A stretch of DNA of 63,570 bases, taken from IMG/VR virus record IMGVR_UViG_3300031997_000009, positions 1 through 63,570 of that record; one strand, 5' to 3'. This document shows positions 16,038 through 23,458 of this stretch, in pieces. The notes below the pieces were generated by a model, which ran no database searches, was not told the origin of the DNA, and saw nothing but the letters and a program-made list of their open reading frames with translations. Source of the DNA: a virus. Within the stretch, counting starts at the first letter, position 1; each line of letters opens with the position of its first letter. The position numbers were made by a program, and so were the translations under genes.

Positions 16038-16736
16038 CTACCCCCTGTATCGGAATGCGAGAGCTTTCTCGCCCCTGGTAAAATAATACGATTCCTTCTG
16101 TCTTCGCCTCTCCTCGCTCCTGAGCGTGGTGTCGTGTATGAATGTCACAATCTTGCCGTTGACGTCGTAAAGGAATGGATAGACAATACCTCGGGGAGCG
16201 TGCTCGAAATGCGATAATCCACTCATAATGTCGTTGGGATTGTGGGTGTCCGTGCGATAGAGCCGGTAGTGAACGTACAGATACCGGAGATCGTCGTATT
16301 TCTTGTGCATACGGATGAAGTGGAGGTCGCGGATCAGGCCATGTCTCCTTACGCGCTTTTCGTTAAGGACGTACCAATCGGCATCATAATCGGTTCTTAA
16401 TGTGTGCTCCCGCAAAAACTCGTCCGCGTCCAAGACCAGGAAGTATTTACCGTTTTCTATTGGTTTAACGTATTCATTACGCTTTTGTGCTTGGTCGGGC
16501 CAGCCGTGCTCTGGGCATGGAATATAGAGGTCGGCCTCGGCCTTGGCTACGTCGATACAGCCGTCGGTGGAATAGGGTGTGTCGGTGCCGGCGACCTTCA
16601 TAAACTCCTGGAACGCGCCATCGACTGCGATAACGCGTAGACCGCTGTTGTGGCAGGCCTGGATGGCCTCAGAAAGCATCTTCGGCCCGTCGTTGTAGAA
16701 GATCATGCCCACAGTCACAAGCGCGTTTGTTTCCAC
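16038..16736 (-). CDS. Glycosyltransferase-like paralogue 3, 232 aa
   Basis: IFYNDGPKMLS, VIAVDGAF and FLVLDADEFL match the two downstream paralogues, as does the KKYDDL...YVHYRLYR segment. A GTG at 16736 has GGGAG 8 nt upstream; a second GTG at 16718 overlaps the previous stop and aligns better with the paralogues' N-termini. Divergence among the three suggests different acceptors or donors. Confidence 0.7.
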   Translation of the reverse strand: METNALVTVGMIFYNDGPKMLSEAIQACHNSGLRVIAVDGAFQEFMKVAGTDTPYSTDGCIDVAKAEADLYIPCPEHGWPDQAQKRNEYVKPIENGKYFLVLDADEFLREHTLRTDYDADWYVLNEKRVRRHGLIRDLHFIRMHKKYDDLRYLYVHYRLYRTDTHNPNDIMSGLSHFEHAPRGIVYPFLYDVNGKIVTFIHDTTLRSEERRRQKESYYFTRGEKALAFRYRG

Positions 16737-16864
16737 CTATCGAACTCCCTTTGCGCCTTATCCAGGCCCTCAATTCTGTCCTGAAAATCGAACGTAATAT
16801 CGAAAAATTTGAAGCATACCTTTAAAACTAACAAATATGCTATCAACGCAAGCAACCATTTCAT
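16715..16864 (-). CDS. Membrane-anchored small protein, 49 aa
   Basis: The ATG at 16864 opens a frame with a hydrophobic N-terminus (WLLALIAYLLVLKVCF) and a charged helix (DRIEGLDKAQREFDRW). It overlaps the start of paralogue 3. It has a plausible one-pass topology; function unknown. The ribosome site is weak, so the call is tentative. Confidence 0.45.
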   Translation of the reverse strand: MKWLLALIAYLLVLKVCFKFFDITFDFQDRIEGLDKAQREFDRWKQTRL

Positions 16865-16868
16865 TCAT

Positions 16869-17069
16869 TCACGCTAAAGGAAGGGGGCGAGCCGGCGCCA
16901 CCTGGTACCGGCGACTATACGCGATCCGGTTCTGTTCGGTATCGACCACGCAGCGCTCGCCCACGTTACAAATCTCTACCGCCTCGTTCCAATCGTTTGT
17001 ACCCGTAATTAGCATCGCCTTCTCGGGTTCGGTGATGTAGTTGTAATCATATATCAAGTAGTGTGGCAC
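16869..17069 (-). CDS. Hypothetical protein, 66 aa
   Basis: A GTG at 17069 lies after GGGGGTCTCCGG. The product begins MPHYLIYDYNYI and has two cysteines in a helix-strand core (VEICNVGERCVV). No family recognised. Confidence 0.5.
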   Translation of the reverse strand: MPHYLIYDYNYITEPEKAMLITGTNDWNEAVEICNVGERCVVDTEQNRIAYSRRYQVAPARPLPLA

Positions 17070-17080
17070 CCGGAGACCCC

Positions 17081-17548
17081 CTATACGTTTTTTATCAGAA
17101 ACTTTTTTCCGCTGGCCTTATACTTGTCGATGACGCAGGCGCAAAACCGCATCGTTTTCATCTTGTTCGGAAGCATGACCACGTTCCAGCCCTGCCCATG
17201 GCAGGGCTTGTGCCCTTTCTTGGGGGGAAACATGGTGATAAACTGCTCTCCCGTGATGGTCCGGTATCCGGCAATATACATCTGCACCCTGCGCTTGTAG
17301 TCAGAAAACCCGCGCCTGATCCTGGCGTAATAGACAAACACCAGCACCTTGAGCTGCGTCAGCCTGGACTCAACTACAAACTTACTCTTTTGCCATAACC
17401 AGAAGGGAAAGTTTATTGCGACGTTCTTCCAGTTTACGCTCTTCCAATCTATCTTCTTCGGATCTGAAACGGGCTCTGCCGATGCCGTGGCCGGGGAATC
17501 CTTCTCCTTCTTCTTGTCCATGACTTCTTTCAGCAAGTCTTTCTTCAT
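17081..17548 (-). CDS. Hypothetical protein, 155 aa
   Basis: The ATG at 17548 follows ACGGAGGAAGAGA. The N-terminus is Lys-rich, then a Trp-rich segment (DWKSVNWKNVAINFPFWLW), then a basic domain with three cysteines. Its first 167 bp lie inside the 3' end of the RusA-like gene in another frame. Unknown family. Confidence 0.55.
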   Translation of the reverse strand: MKKDLLKEVMDKKKEKDSPATASAEPVSDPKKIDWKSVNWKNVAINFPFWLWQKSKFVVESRLTQLKVLVFVYYARIRRGFSDYKRRVQMYIAGYRTITGEQFITMFPPKKGHKPCHGQGWNVVMLPNKMKTMRFCACVIDKYKASGKKFLIKNV

Positions 17549-17918
17549 TCTCTTCCTCCGTTGTTACATCGTAAACACACACTTCCGTTCTGGGGATAGC
17601 CTTGTCCTTGTACTTGTGCAGGTGCAGGGACACTATCTGTTGATCGTCGTCGTACACGATCCCGGTCATGGCATCGAGCATGGCCTTGGCGATGTTATCG
17701 AGATCCCCTCTCTCCGTCTCAAAATACACGGCCGCTATTACGCATACCTTCCTGGGTTTGCAGATACGCGAGACCCGTCCGTCGCTCATCGCCTGCTTCG
17801 CTATCCACCCAACCTCGGTCTTGAAAACCCTACCTCTCTTGGTGGGTATTCGCCTGCCATGGATTGTCGAATACAGATGATTTACCGACACTGGCCTGCC
17901 TGGTATTGTGAAGTGCAT
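17382..17918 (-). CDS. rusA: RusA-like Holliday junction resolvase, 178 aa
   Basis: The product begins MHFTIPGRPVSVNHLY and carries GDLDNIAKAMLDAMTG and VYDDDQQI, the conserved aspartates of RusA-type endonucleases that cut four-way junctions as a metal-dependent dimer. It should resolve recombination or packaging intermediates. Typical RusA proteins are about 120 aa; this frame continues some 55 charged residues that are also read, in another frame, as the start of the next gene. The start at 17918 matches the family N-terminus. Confidence 0.85.
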   Translation of the reverse strand: MHFTIPGRPVSVNHLYSTIHGRRIPTKRGRVFKTEVGWIAKQAMSDGRVSRICKPRKVCVIAAVYFETERGDLDNIAKAMLDAMTGIVYDDDQQIVSLHLHKYKDKAIPRTEVCVYDVTTEEENEERLAERSHGQEEGEGFPGHGIGRARFRSEEDRLEERKLEERRNKLSLLVMAKE

Positions 17919-18048
17919 TTGCCCTATCCTCCTTCGACATTCCCGCACACGGCTTGTTACAGCTCGTGCAGGCATAAAAATAAATAGACTCTGGCCGCCC
18001 CGCCCTCAATGACGCGCCGCAGCACTCGCTTACCCTGCCCTTGCTCAT
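17830..18048 (-). CDS. Zinc-ribbon-like small protein, 72 aa
   Basis: The ATG at 18048 overlaps the previous stop (ATGA). CC at residues 9-10 and C-x2-C-x3-C near residue 27-34 suggest a metal site. The 3' end overlaps the rusA start by about 89 bp, an unusually long overlap; the C-terminal part may be read-through of low importance. Confidence 0.5.
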   Translation of the reverse strand: MSKGRVSECCGASLRAGRPESIYFYACTSCNKPCAGMSKEDRANALHNTRQASVGKSSVFDNPWQANTHQER

Positions 18049-18326
18049 TTTTTCTCGGCGAAGTTCGATTTGAAAAAGTCACAGACAAAACCCCTGTCGA
18101 TGTCGCTGGCCGATGAATCGGTCACTCCAACAACGGTGCATTTCTTTTCGCCCACGATATTCTTACAGATGGCACAGGACAGGCCCTTCTTGATGTCGTC
18201 TTTCGTCGCCTTCCGGTAGTTGCCATTTTCCCAAAATTTTTCCATCGCGTCCTGTCTCTTCTTCCGCTCCTTCACGTTCACGACCTGACCCGTGAACATA
18301 TCGTTATACGCTAACCTGGTAGCCAT
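18045..18326 (-). CDS. Cysteine-containing hypothetical protein, 93 aa
   Basis: The ATG at 18326 follows AAGGGAGGAAAG. Residues about 50-82 hold CAIC, KKC and a later C, a likely metal-binding fold. The N-terminal half is basic and helical. No named family. Confidence 0.6.
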   Translation of the reverse strand: MATRLAYNDMFTGQVVNVKERKKRQDAMEKFWENGNYRKATKDDIKKGLSCAICKNIVGEKKCTVVGVTDSSASDIDRGFVCDFFKSNFAEKK

Positions 18327-18588
18327 CTTTCCTCCCTTGTCTTATTGTTCTTTGGACGTACCGGCACGAATCCTCGTTTCCAATCATACTATCAAAGGCG
18401 TTCATGGGCTGCATCTTCAATGGTTCTATAGTGTTGATTATCATCATCCCCCGAATTCTGCCTATCTTACCCGGGATAATCACATCCACGTCCTCGACAT
18501 TCCACCACGGATTCACGTTCTGAGGATTCCAGTCGCCTATAAAATCCCTGCTGTGGTCACAGGCGGATGGAAGTTTGTTAAGGTTCAT
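18304..18588 (-). CDS. Hypothetical protein, 94 aa
   Basis: The ATG at 18588 overlaps the previous stop in a TAATG junction with GGAGAAA upstream. The product has a Trp-rich N-terminal half and a strand (DVDVIIPGKIGRIRGMMII). No family recognised. Confidence 0.6.
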   Translation of the reverse strand: MNLNKLPSACDHSRDFIGDWNPQNVNPWWNVEDVDVIIPGKIGRIRGMMIINTIEPLKMQPMNAFDSMIGNEDSCRYVQRTIRQGRKDGYQVSV

Positions 18589-18893
18589 TATTTCTCCTTC
18601 ATTATCGATCCCAACAGCGAGTCCCTGCTGTTCTTGAGTACGAGCAGGCGCGCGCGCATGAGCTTCTTCTCTGCCGCGGTCATGCTGTCGCGGTCGGCGA
18701 TGTCCGTCTCGACCTGGCTCAAGGCCGAGAGCGCGCACTTGAGGCTCGCGTTCGAGTTGTCCAGCATCGACGCATTGATGAGGGCGTTATCGCTGATGGC
18801 CTGCCGGCACTCTCGGCGCAAAACACCAACCTGATAACACAGGTATAGAATCTCAAGCGTAAAAACGATTAAAATTGCCATCATCTTTTTCAT
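18588..18893 (-). CDS. Membrane-anchored coiled-coil protein, 101 aa
   Basis: The start (MKKMMAILIVFTLEILYLC) is one membrane segment, followed by a long helical, coiled-coil-prone domain. This topology fits an inner-membrane spanin-like protein, but no outer lipoprotein partner was found nearby, so this is only a possibility. The ATG overlaps the previous gene. Confidence 0.5.
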   Translation of the reverse strand: MKKMMAILIVFTLEILYLCYQVGVLRRECRQAISDNALINASMLDNSNASLKCALSALSQVETDIADRDSMTAAEKKLMRARLLVLKNSRDSLLGSIMKEK

Positions 18894-19315
18894 GGGGCTA
18901 CCAAAATAGGAGGCTCAGACCGCGGGAGTGTGGCCTTATACGCAAACGAGGTCTCCACTCCTCGGTAATAAGCCCAAGCCGTAATCTGAAAACCCTTGTC
19001 CTGGATGATGCAATACTGGATTTCCTTGTTTGCGAGATGATAGAATTTGTCGCGCTCCAAAAGTCCAAGGCGAATCATCTGGAAGATAATGTCGTGTATC
19101 AGGGAGCCGCGCTTCACCGAGCGAAGGTCAGGAGAATAACTTGCCCCGTCCCAGGCGTAATACTCCTCCCAAGTCAGCAGGCCATCGGCCCTCAGCGTAG
19201 CAAGCAGATGTCCGGATTGGGTTTTAAGTTCGATGTCGCGGCCCGGTATAACGAATTTGCATTGATGGCTATCTCGGGCGCGCGTAACATAATCGTACCC
19301 TTCAGAGTATTTCAT
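18890..19315 (-). CDS. DUF1353-like phage protein, 141 aa
   Basis: The ATG at 19315 follows AGGGGGAGCT. The WDGASYSPD...SLIHDIIFQMIR arrangement resembles the DUF1353 family of small phage proteins with a conserved His-Asp after a WDGAS-type motif. Function is not established; a peptidase-like role has been suggested for some relatives, which I cannot support here. Confidence 0.6.
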   Translation of the reverse strand: MKYSEGYDYVTRARDSHQCKFVIPGRDIELKTQSGHLLATLRADGLLTWEEYYAWDGASYSPDLRSVKRGSLIHDIIFQMIRLGLLERDKFYHLANKEIQYCIIQDKGFQITAWAYYRGVETSFAYKATLPRSEPPILVAP

Positions 19316-19323
19316 AGCTCCCC

Positions 19324-19530
19324 CTATTCGTTGCAAGCAATCGAAGCGTTTGCCGTCATCACGGCCTCGCGGACCTTGCGGATGGCAGCAGACCTATCCG
19401 CCGAATCCGGGCAACAAGCCATAATACAGCGAGCAAAAACCTTCGCGTTGGCGCGCAGAAGCTCGTATCGCTCCTGCTGGTTATCCTTCGGTGCGTGATA
19501 CGTGAACAGATTGTCAAGTTCATCTCCCAT
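19324..19530 (-). CDS. acb2: Acb2/Tad1 hairpin-domain-like anti-CBASS protein, 68 aa
   Basis: The small helical protein carries LFTYHAP near residue 8, a spaced Q-x3-RY, then CCPDSADRSAAIRKVREAVM and ANASIA. This pattern matches the Acb2-like family. Characterised members form hexamers that sequester cyclic di- and trinucleotides and so block CBASS effectors (some also bind Thoeris signals). Length fits the family (about 65-95 aa). The ATG at 19530 follows AAAGGAGGATCT and overlaps the previous gene. Binding specificity is untested here. Confidence 0.8.
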   Translation of the reverse strand: MGDELDNLFTYHAPKDNQQERYELLRANAKVFARCIMACCPDSADRSAAIRKVREAVMTANASIACNE

Positions 19531-19945
19531 AGATCCTCCTTTGTATTTCTTCCCTGTACGCCTCTATCCCATCCCTCCTGGCTTCGCAGGTGGCGCACCA
19601 TCGATCATCGTGGGCCGTGTCGTGGCAGTCACGGGAGATGGCGAGGGCGAGTGCATCATCGTTGAGAACATTCTTTAGAGAATGAGTGCTCAAGAAGTCA
19701 TCGTTATTCTCTATCCATATCCGGTAGAGACCGTCTTTCCCAATCTGCGTTACAATAACCGCCTTTCCTGGAGAAAAATCGTACTCTGCGAACCAAGCCA
19801 AAAGTAGCTTGTCCTTGTATTTTTCAGTAAATTCCTGGATTTCCTTGCAGATTCGCGAGAAAAGTCCAGGCTCATTTCTATCGGTGAACCGAACTTCGCT
19901 TCTGAATTTCGCACAAAGACTATCCATGCTCTCTGCTTGTTCCAT
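19520..19945 (-). CDS. Hypothetical protein, 141 aa
   Basis: The product has a charged helical N-terminal half, a strand-rich middle and a C-terminal CATC. The start at 19945 lies 3 bases after the previous stop, so translation is probably coupled. No family recognised; it sits directly before the Acb2-like gene. Confidence 0.6.
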   Translation of the reverse strand: MEQAESMDSLCAKFRSEVRFTDRNEPGLFSRICKEIQEFTEKYKDKLLLAWFAEYDFSPGKAVIVTQIGKDGLYRIWIENNDDFLSTHSLKNVLNDDALALAISRDCHDTAHDDRWCATCEARRDGIEAYREEIQRRIYGR

Positions 19946-19948
19946 TTC

Positions 19949-20386
19949 TCAGCCCACCTTGTTCTCGTCGAGTTTGTGGTCGCCACAAAAGTCATTCTCA
20001 AACACGACCGGATACCCGCCCATCGTGGGAGCATGGCGCCTGCACCGGCCGAGCTTCGACTTCCCGCCCGTAACGCTCGCTTTCATTACGCACCACATAC
20101 AGGTAGCGCAGCTCATCCCTTTTGAACGGTGCTTCCAAGGGTCTGTCTGCAGGAAGATGGCGTCAGGGATTTCGGTCTTTTCTTTCTTCTCAAGCGCCTC
20201 CGTAAGCATGGCCTCCCTTTGATTGATTGATACCTGGGCGAGCTTGAAGTTTGGGTCGTGAACGGATTTCGCCTGGTAAATTTTTGAATACCTCCAATCC
20301 AAGTCCTTGCTGCCCTTCTTCTTTATCACACGCCCTATTGAAACAGAATTCACCTTATCGAGTCTCTGGCCCCTCGGAATGCTCAT
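19949..20386 (-). CDS. Zinc-finger phage protein, 145 aa
   Basis: The C-terminal part has CATCMWC, then CRRHAPTMGGYP and NDFCGDH, a Cys/His set common in small phage proteins thought to bind zinc. The N-terminal half is basic. The ATG at 20386 overlaps the previous gene (ATGA). Function unknown. Confidence 0.65.
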   Translation of the reverse strand: MSIPRGQRLDKVNSVSIGRVIKKKGSKDLDWRYSKIYQAKSVHDPNFKLAQVSINQREAMLTEALEKKEKTEIPDAIFLQTDPWKHRSKGMSCATCMWCVMKASVTGGKSKLGRCRRHAPTMGGYPVVFENDFCGDHKLDENKVG

Positions 20387-20763
20387 ACACCCTCCTTAAA
20401 TAAATTAGCCTGCGCTTCGTCCGGAAAGCAAGACTTGAGCCTGCTGATTGTAAAGCTGATACTGTCGCGCCTTTCAGTCATGTGATCCACGGTGCATTGC
20501 AGTTCGGCGTAGTTCCTGGCGAGGAAGTACCCATCCCCGCAGGACGCGATGGGTACGCCCTCACGCCGAGCGTGAGACACGATGGCGCGTAGCTGGACAG
20601 GGGAAATGTCGCGGTCCTCGCAGATGATGTCTCCGCACGTCACCTTCTCGCGCCCCTCGCAGTTCTCCTCCAGGTACGACAGGACCGCTGCGTACTTCTC
20701 GGCAAACAGGCGGGATTGCCTGAAGGCGTCCATTTCGTCAGAATATTTCTCAAAGCTCGTCAT
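20383..20763 (-). CDS. Hypothetical helix-turn-helix-like protein, 126 aa
   Basis: The ATG at 20763 follows GGAGGAAAAAAG. Residues about 60-95 (VQLRAIVSHARREGVPIASC followed by a GDGYFLA hairpin) look like a winged-helix fold. The N- and C-terminal helices have three cysteines in all. It may be a regulator; no named family. Confidence 0.55.
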   Translation of the reverse strand: MTSFEKYSDEMDAFRQSRLFAEKYAAVLSYLEENCEGREKVTCGDIICEDRDISPVQLRAIVSHARREGVPIASCGDGYFLARNYAELQCTVDHMTERRDSISFTISRLKSCFPDEAQANLFKEGV

Positions 20764-21136
20764 CTTTTTTCCTCCCACACTTGGAGCAGATATTAAGTTC
20801 AACCCCTACGCTAAAGTCGTGCTCGCAAATTCTTACGTCCTGCTGCTTAAACACCTTGGCCGGCTCTGAGGGTATTCTGCCCGTCACGATCCCGGCGATT
20901 TCATCAAAGCCATTGAGAATCTCCTTGCGCTGGAGCTCGTCATCCACGGCCGCAGATGTCTGCTTTAAAAGGTGTAGGGCTATCATGGCGATCTTGGATG
21001 GGTGCAGGGTTGTGCTCATATCGAGAGCAAAAGCCCCGGGCCCCACCTCGTCAGCCACGAGAATCAGGCGCCCTGTCGGCCTGGACAAGGGCGCAGTCCT
21101 CATTTGAAGCCTCGGATCGTTAAAAATGTCGCTCAC
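20750..21136 (-). CDS. Hypothetical protein with C-terminal zinc ribbon, 128 aa
   Basis: The product ends with CEHDFSVGVELNICSKCGRK, a CxH...CxxC site. The N-terminal part is helical. The ATG at 21136 overlaps the dam gene by 4 bp. No family recognised. Confidence 0.6.
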   Translation of the reverse strand: MSDIFNDPRLQMRTAPLSRPTGRLILVADEVGPGAFALDMSTTLHPSKIAMIALHLLKQTSAAVDDELQRKEILNGFDEIAGIVTGRIPSEPAKVFKQQDVRICEHDFSVGVELNICSKCGRKKDDEL

Positions 21137-21642
21137 TTATCCCCCTTCTTGTTCGGCTGAAAAATGAATTTGATGTGGCGCTGCCTCAAGAAATTAGCAT
21201 CGAAAATAAAAACAGCATGGGACTGCTGGGACGTATCCTTGCTGCCGGAGAACCGCAGGCGCTTCTGGATAAAATTAATCTCGGTGGCGAAGTAACAGGC
21301 CTGCATCCACCACTCCTGATCCGTCTTGCACGGCACAAGGAGGGCGGTCATAAACCGAAAACCCTCTGCCTGCGCGACAAAGCAAATCTTTATGATGTGT
21401 GAGGTAATTTTCCACAGTGTTTTTGTGTCATAAGGAGGGTTGCAGAATACGGCGGCATACGCCCTGGAGATCATATCGGGAGCGGTATTCTCGAAGGGGC
21501 TGCTGATGTCGCAATACTTGTCGCACAGGTTGTTTTCGGCGCTGGCGCAAGCGTCAAAATCAAAATGAAAGCGCCTGTCCAGCGCTTCAAATAACCATGC
21601 TGGCGTCCGCCATTCGCTCGACTTGCTCTTTTCAATTCGCAT
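21133..21642 (-). CDS. dam: Phage DNA N6-adenine methyltransferase (Dam-type), 169 aa
   Basis: EWRTPAWLFEAL at the start, FDFDACASAENNLC and the catalytic CNPPYDTK match the short phage Dam family (PF05869-like). It would methylate adenine in host-type sites, most likely protecting phage DNA from restriction or mimicking host marking. Target sequence unknown. The ATG at 21642 is used (GTG three bases earlier); GGCGG lies upstream. Confidence 0.88.
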   Translation of the reverse strand: MRIEKSKSSEWRTPAWLFEALDRRFHFDFDACASAENNLCDKYCDISSPFENTAPDMISRAYAAVFCNPPYDTKTLWKITSHIIKICFVAQAEGFRFMTALLVPCKTDQEWWMQACYFATEINFIQKRLRFSGSKDTSQQSHAVFIFDANFLRQRHIKFIFQPNKKGDK

Positions 21643-21658
21643 CACTACCGCCTTTAAT

Positions 21659-21961
21659 TTAGGCCAAATCGTTTGCCGACATATATTCTCGGCTCAATAG
21701 CTTATCGTGGTGTTTTTTGTCCAGGAATTTTCTATCCGCATCGCATGGAATTGGTAGAGCTTGAACCTGCCCTCCAGGATTAATACCCAGGCGGTGTGTT
21801 TTTTGGAGAGCATGGGAAAGGCCTAAGGCCTCCGTAATAATAACCCCGCGGAACCCATCTTCTGCGGCAAAAGAAAGCCACCAGAGCTCCGACTTCCCAG
21901 CCTCAACTTCTTCTGAAAGTCGCTCACCGATTCTTTGCTGGACTTGAGATTCGCTTAACAT
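21659..21961 (-). CDS. Hypothetical protein, 100 aa
   Basis: The product contains LWWLSFAAEDGFRGVIITEA and a conserved-looking LGINPGGQVQALPIP, a compact alpha/beta fold common in phages with no known role. The ATG at 21961 follows AAAAGGAGAAAAG and overlaps the previous stop. Confidence 0.65.
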   Translation of the reverse strand: MLSESQVQQRIGERLSEEVEAGKSELWWLSFAAEDGFRGVIITEALGLSHALQKTHRLGINPGGQVQALPIPCDADRKFLDKKHHDKLLSREYMSANDLA

Positions 21962-22146
21962 CTTTTCTCCTTTTCCCGGTCTTGTTTAATAAGATCTTCC
22001 AGTGCTTCCATAAGAGAGACAGGGCGTTGCAAGCCTATCGACATAAACCCAGCCCAAACCAGTGCCTTGCGCCCAGCCAACTCCCTGCGCGTCCACTCTT
22101 CCCCGCTCTCTTTCAGGTATTGCCATTTGTACTCCATCGAATTCAT
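21955..22146 (-). CDS. Hypothetical protein, 63 aa
   Basis: The ATG at 22146 follows GGGAGAAAAG and lies 8 bases beyond a GTTCGGG box that may be the last cassette boundary. The helical product contains LAGRKALVWAGFMSIG and a charged C-terminus. Unknown function. Confidence 0.55.
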   Translation of the reverse strand: MNSMEYKWQYLKESGEEWTRRELAGRKALVWAGFMSIGLQRPVSLMEALEDLIKQDREKEKRC

Positions 22147-22153
22147 CTTTTCT

Positions 22154-22215
22154 CCCGAACGCTTGCGTGCGTTCCGTCTTCCGCGAAACGGATGGCGCAA
22201 TGCACGCCGTTAAAT
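22154..22215 (-). repeat. Degenerate attC-like site 8 (array end)
   Basis: On the minus strand ATTTAAC (an RYYYAAC match) is followed by a hairpin with GCGTGC/GCACGC and CCGT/ACGG stems and ends at GTTCGGG. The ATTTAAC box is not complementary to the bases that open its module (TTGTCC), unlike the better sites, so this may be a decayed site or an unrelated hairpin. Confidence 0.35.
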
Positions 22216-22428
22216 TTTATCATAGCTACAGTTAGGACACATTTCCTGCAACACAATAGGCACAACCATCTTGTCACAGTTGGGACACTTTTTTAATGGC
22301 TTGCTTGCGCTGTTGTCCGATGGGGGCGCGGGCCGATATGATGGGCAATTAGGAGGGCAAAGCCCGTTTTCCATAATCGTATGGTTATGATATTCTACAT
22401 CAAAAACACTGGAAGCATATTCTGTCAT
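22210..22428 (-). CDS. Cassette 8: zinc-ribbon protein, 72 aa
   Basis: The frame is open from 22452, but the upstream part runs through the recombination box; the ATG at 22428 has AAGGAG upstream. CPPNC in the N-terminal half and KKCPNCDK...MCPNC near the end form a classic two-knuckle zinc ribbon. It probably contacts nucleic acid or protein; function unknown. Module start box GTTGTCC. Confidence 0.65.
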   Translation of the reverse strand: MTEYASSVFDVEYHNHTIMENGLCPPNCPSYRPAPPSDNSASKPLKKCPNCDKMVVPIVLQEMCPNCSYDKI

Positions 22429-22446
22429 TTTCTTCGCGCTCCTTTC

Positions 22447-22586
22447 GGACAACGGTCAAGGCACCGGCCCGACCGACTATTATTTTATATTGTCGGGGCG
22501 GATGGGGCGAAGTGCGCCAACTCCCACTGCTCTTTACATTCGGGACATAAGTATGTGGGCGCATTTTGCCCTGCTTGTTGTTGTAC
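22447..22586 (-). repeat. attC-like recombination site 7
   Basis: Read on the minus strand it opens with GTACAAC and closes with GTTGTCC (140 bp). Its stem GGGCAAAATGCGCC / GGCGCACTTCGCCC is the same design as in sites 1 and 2. GTACAAC is the reverse complement of the GTTGTAC that opens its own module at 22861. An extra hairpin (CCGAC/GTCGG) sits on the closing side. Confidence 0.7.
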
Positions 22587-22805
22587 GCTGGATTTTGCGA
22601 TGCCTTGCGCCGCCTCTTTGTGTTCCGGTATTTCGGGGTGACGGATAAGCATATCAGATTGTAGTGCAGCATTCCAAGCGCATTCCGCTAAATCCTCTTT
22701 GGATATTTCAGTGAGCCTATTTTTGTTTTGAAAAGTAGCCACCCACCAATCCGAAAACGACAATCCTTTGCGAAACAGAAGATCGTTTATGTCTCTTTGG
22801 TCCAT
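22485..22805 (-). CDS. Cassette 7: hypothetical protein, 106 aa
   Basis: The ATG at 22805 follows CAAGGAGAAAAG. The N-terminal helical region (FSDWWVATFQNKN, ECAWNAALQSD) precedes a C-terminal CPECKEQWE half-ribbon. The last third of the gene is encoded inside site 7, as happens when a long recombination site overlaps the reading frame. No family recognised. Confidence 0.6.
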   Translation of the reverse strand: MDQRDINDLLFRKGLSFSDWWVATFQNKNRLTEISKEDLAECAWNAALQSDMLIRHPEIPEHKEAAQGIAKSSVQQQAGQNAPTYLCPECKEQWELAHFAPSAPTI

Positions 22806-22854
22806 CTTTTCTCCTTGCCTTGCGGCGCTGATTTATTTCCTCGCAAAATCTTGC

Positions 22855-22928
22855 GTACAACGGTTGCGAATGGCCGCAGTAAACATCAAGCCTCCGCCTC
22901 GTTTATTGCGGCCTTCGCGTTGTTGCAT
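22855..22928 (-). repeat. attC-like recombination site 6
   Basis: 74 bp on the minus strand, from ATGCAAC to GTTGTAC. The arms GCGAAGGCCGCA and TGCGGCCATTCGC form a near-perfect stem with one extrahelical base, as in known attC sites. ATGCAAC is the reverse complement of GTTGCAT, which opens its own module at 23348. Confidence 0.75.
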
Positions 22929-23290
22929 GGGGCATCTTCGCCCGTACCGTTTGCCCGCTCCCCGCCCACGGATGGGCGGTCTTCGATGTGTTCACGCACT
23001 CCGTCTTTATCGGGCGGACCCCATGTTCTTTTTTCGTTGCCCGCCATTTTCTTTTCCGCTTCCAAGATAAGCGAGAAATTGTTTTTGTGGGCGAGGTGGT
23101 AAAGCAAAAGCAAGCAGTCCGCAGACTCTTCGGCAATGTCCGCGTGTTCGTTGGACTCAATAGCGGAATCGAGTTCCGCGACTTCCTTTTTAAGATGTGC
23201 TACGATTGATTTGCTCGTAGCCCCAGGAAAGGTAGAGTAGGCCCACATTCCAACATAAACCTGAAGCGTATTTACCGTTATGTCTTTCAT
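22886..23290 (-). CDS. Cassette 6: MazG-like nucleotide pyrophosphohydrolase, 134 aa
   Basis: HLKKEVAEL followed by EESADCLLLL gives the EExxE...ExxD-type metal site of all-alpha NTP pyrophosphatases (DUF550/MazG-like). Such phage enzymes hydrolyse dNTPs or alarmones, cleaning the nucleotide pool or altering host signalling. The ATG at 23290 follows AAGAAAGGAAAGA; the same frame is open to 23434 but that part is the previous recombination site. The C-terminus also reads into site 6. Confidence 0.75.
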   Translation of the reverse strand: MKDITVNTLQVYVGMWAYSTFPGATSKSIVAHLKKEVAELDSAIESNEHADIAEESADCLLLLYHLAHKNNFSLILEAEKKMAGNEKRTWGPPDKDGVREHIEDRPSVGGERANGTGEDAPCNNAKAAINEAEA

Positions 23291-23341
23291 TCTTTCCTTT
23301 CTTGCGGCCCCGGATGGGCCGCTGTCTTGCGGGCAAATGGT

Positions 23342-23434
23342 ATGCAACGCCCGTTGCTTGCCGAAGTTTGCGTACTCGCAAATTTGGGAGAGCGCCGGAA
23401 ACCCCGGCGCGAACCGGCAAGCAATTTGTTGCAT
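23342..23434 (-). repeat. attC-like recombination site 5
   Basis: 93 bp on the minus strand, from ATGCAAC to GTTGCAT, so both boxes are exact reverse complements. Inner arms TTGCTTGCCG and CGGCAAGCAA pair perfectly, with a further GCGCCGGGG/CCGGCGC stem inside. The opening box matches the start of its own module at 23848. Confidence 0.78.
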
Positions 23435-23458
23435 GAAGTAAAACCCCGCCGTTTTTCA

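Noticed and set aside
23291-23434. N-terminal extension of the MazG-like protein to 182 aa
   Set aside because: The extension is translated recombination-site sequence; the ATG at 23290 has the ribosome site and the family start.
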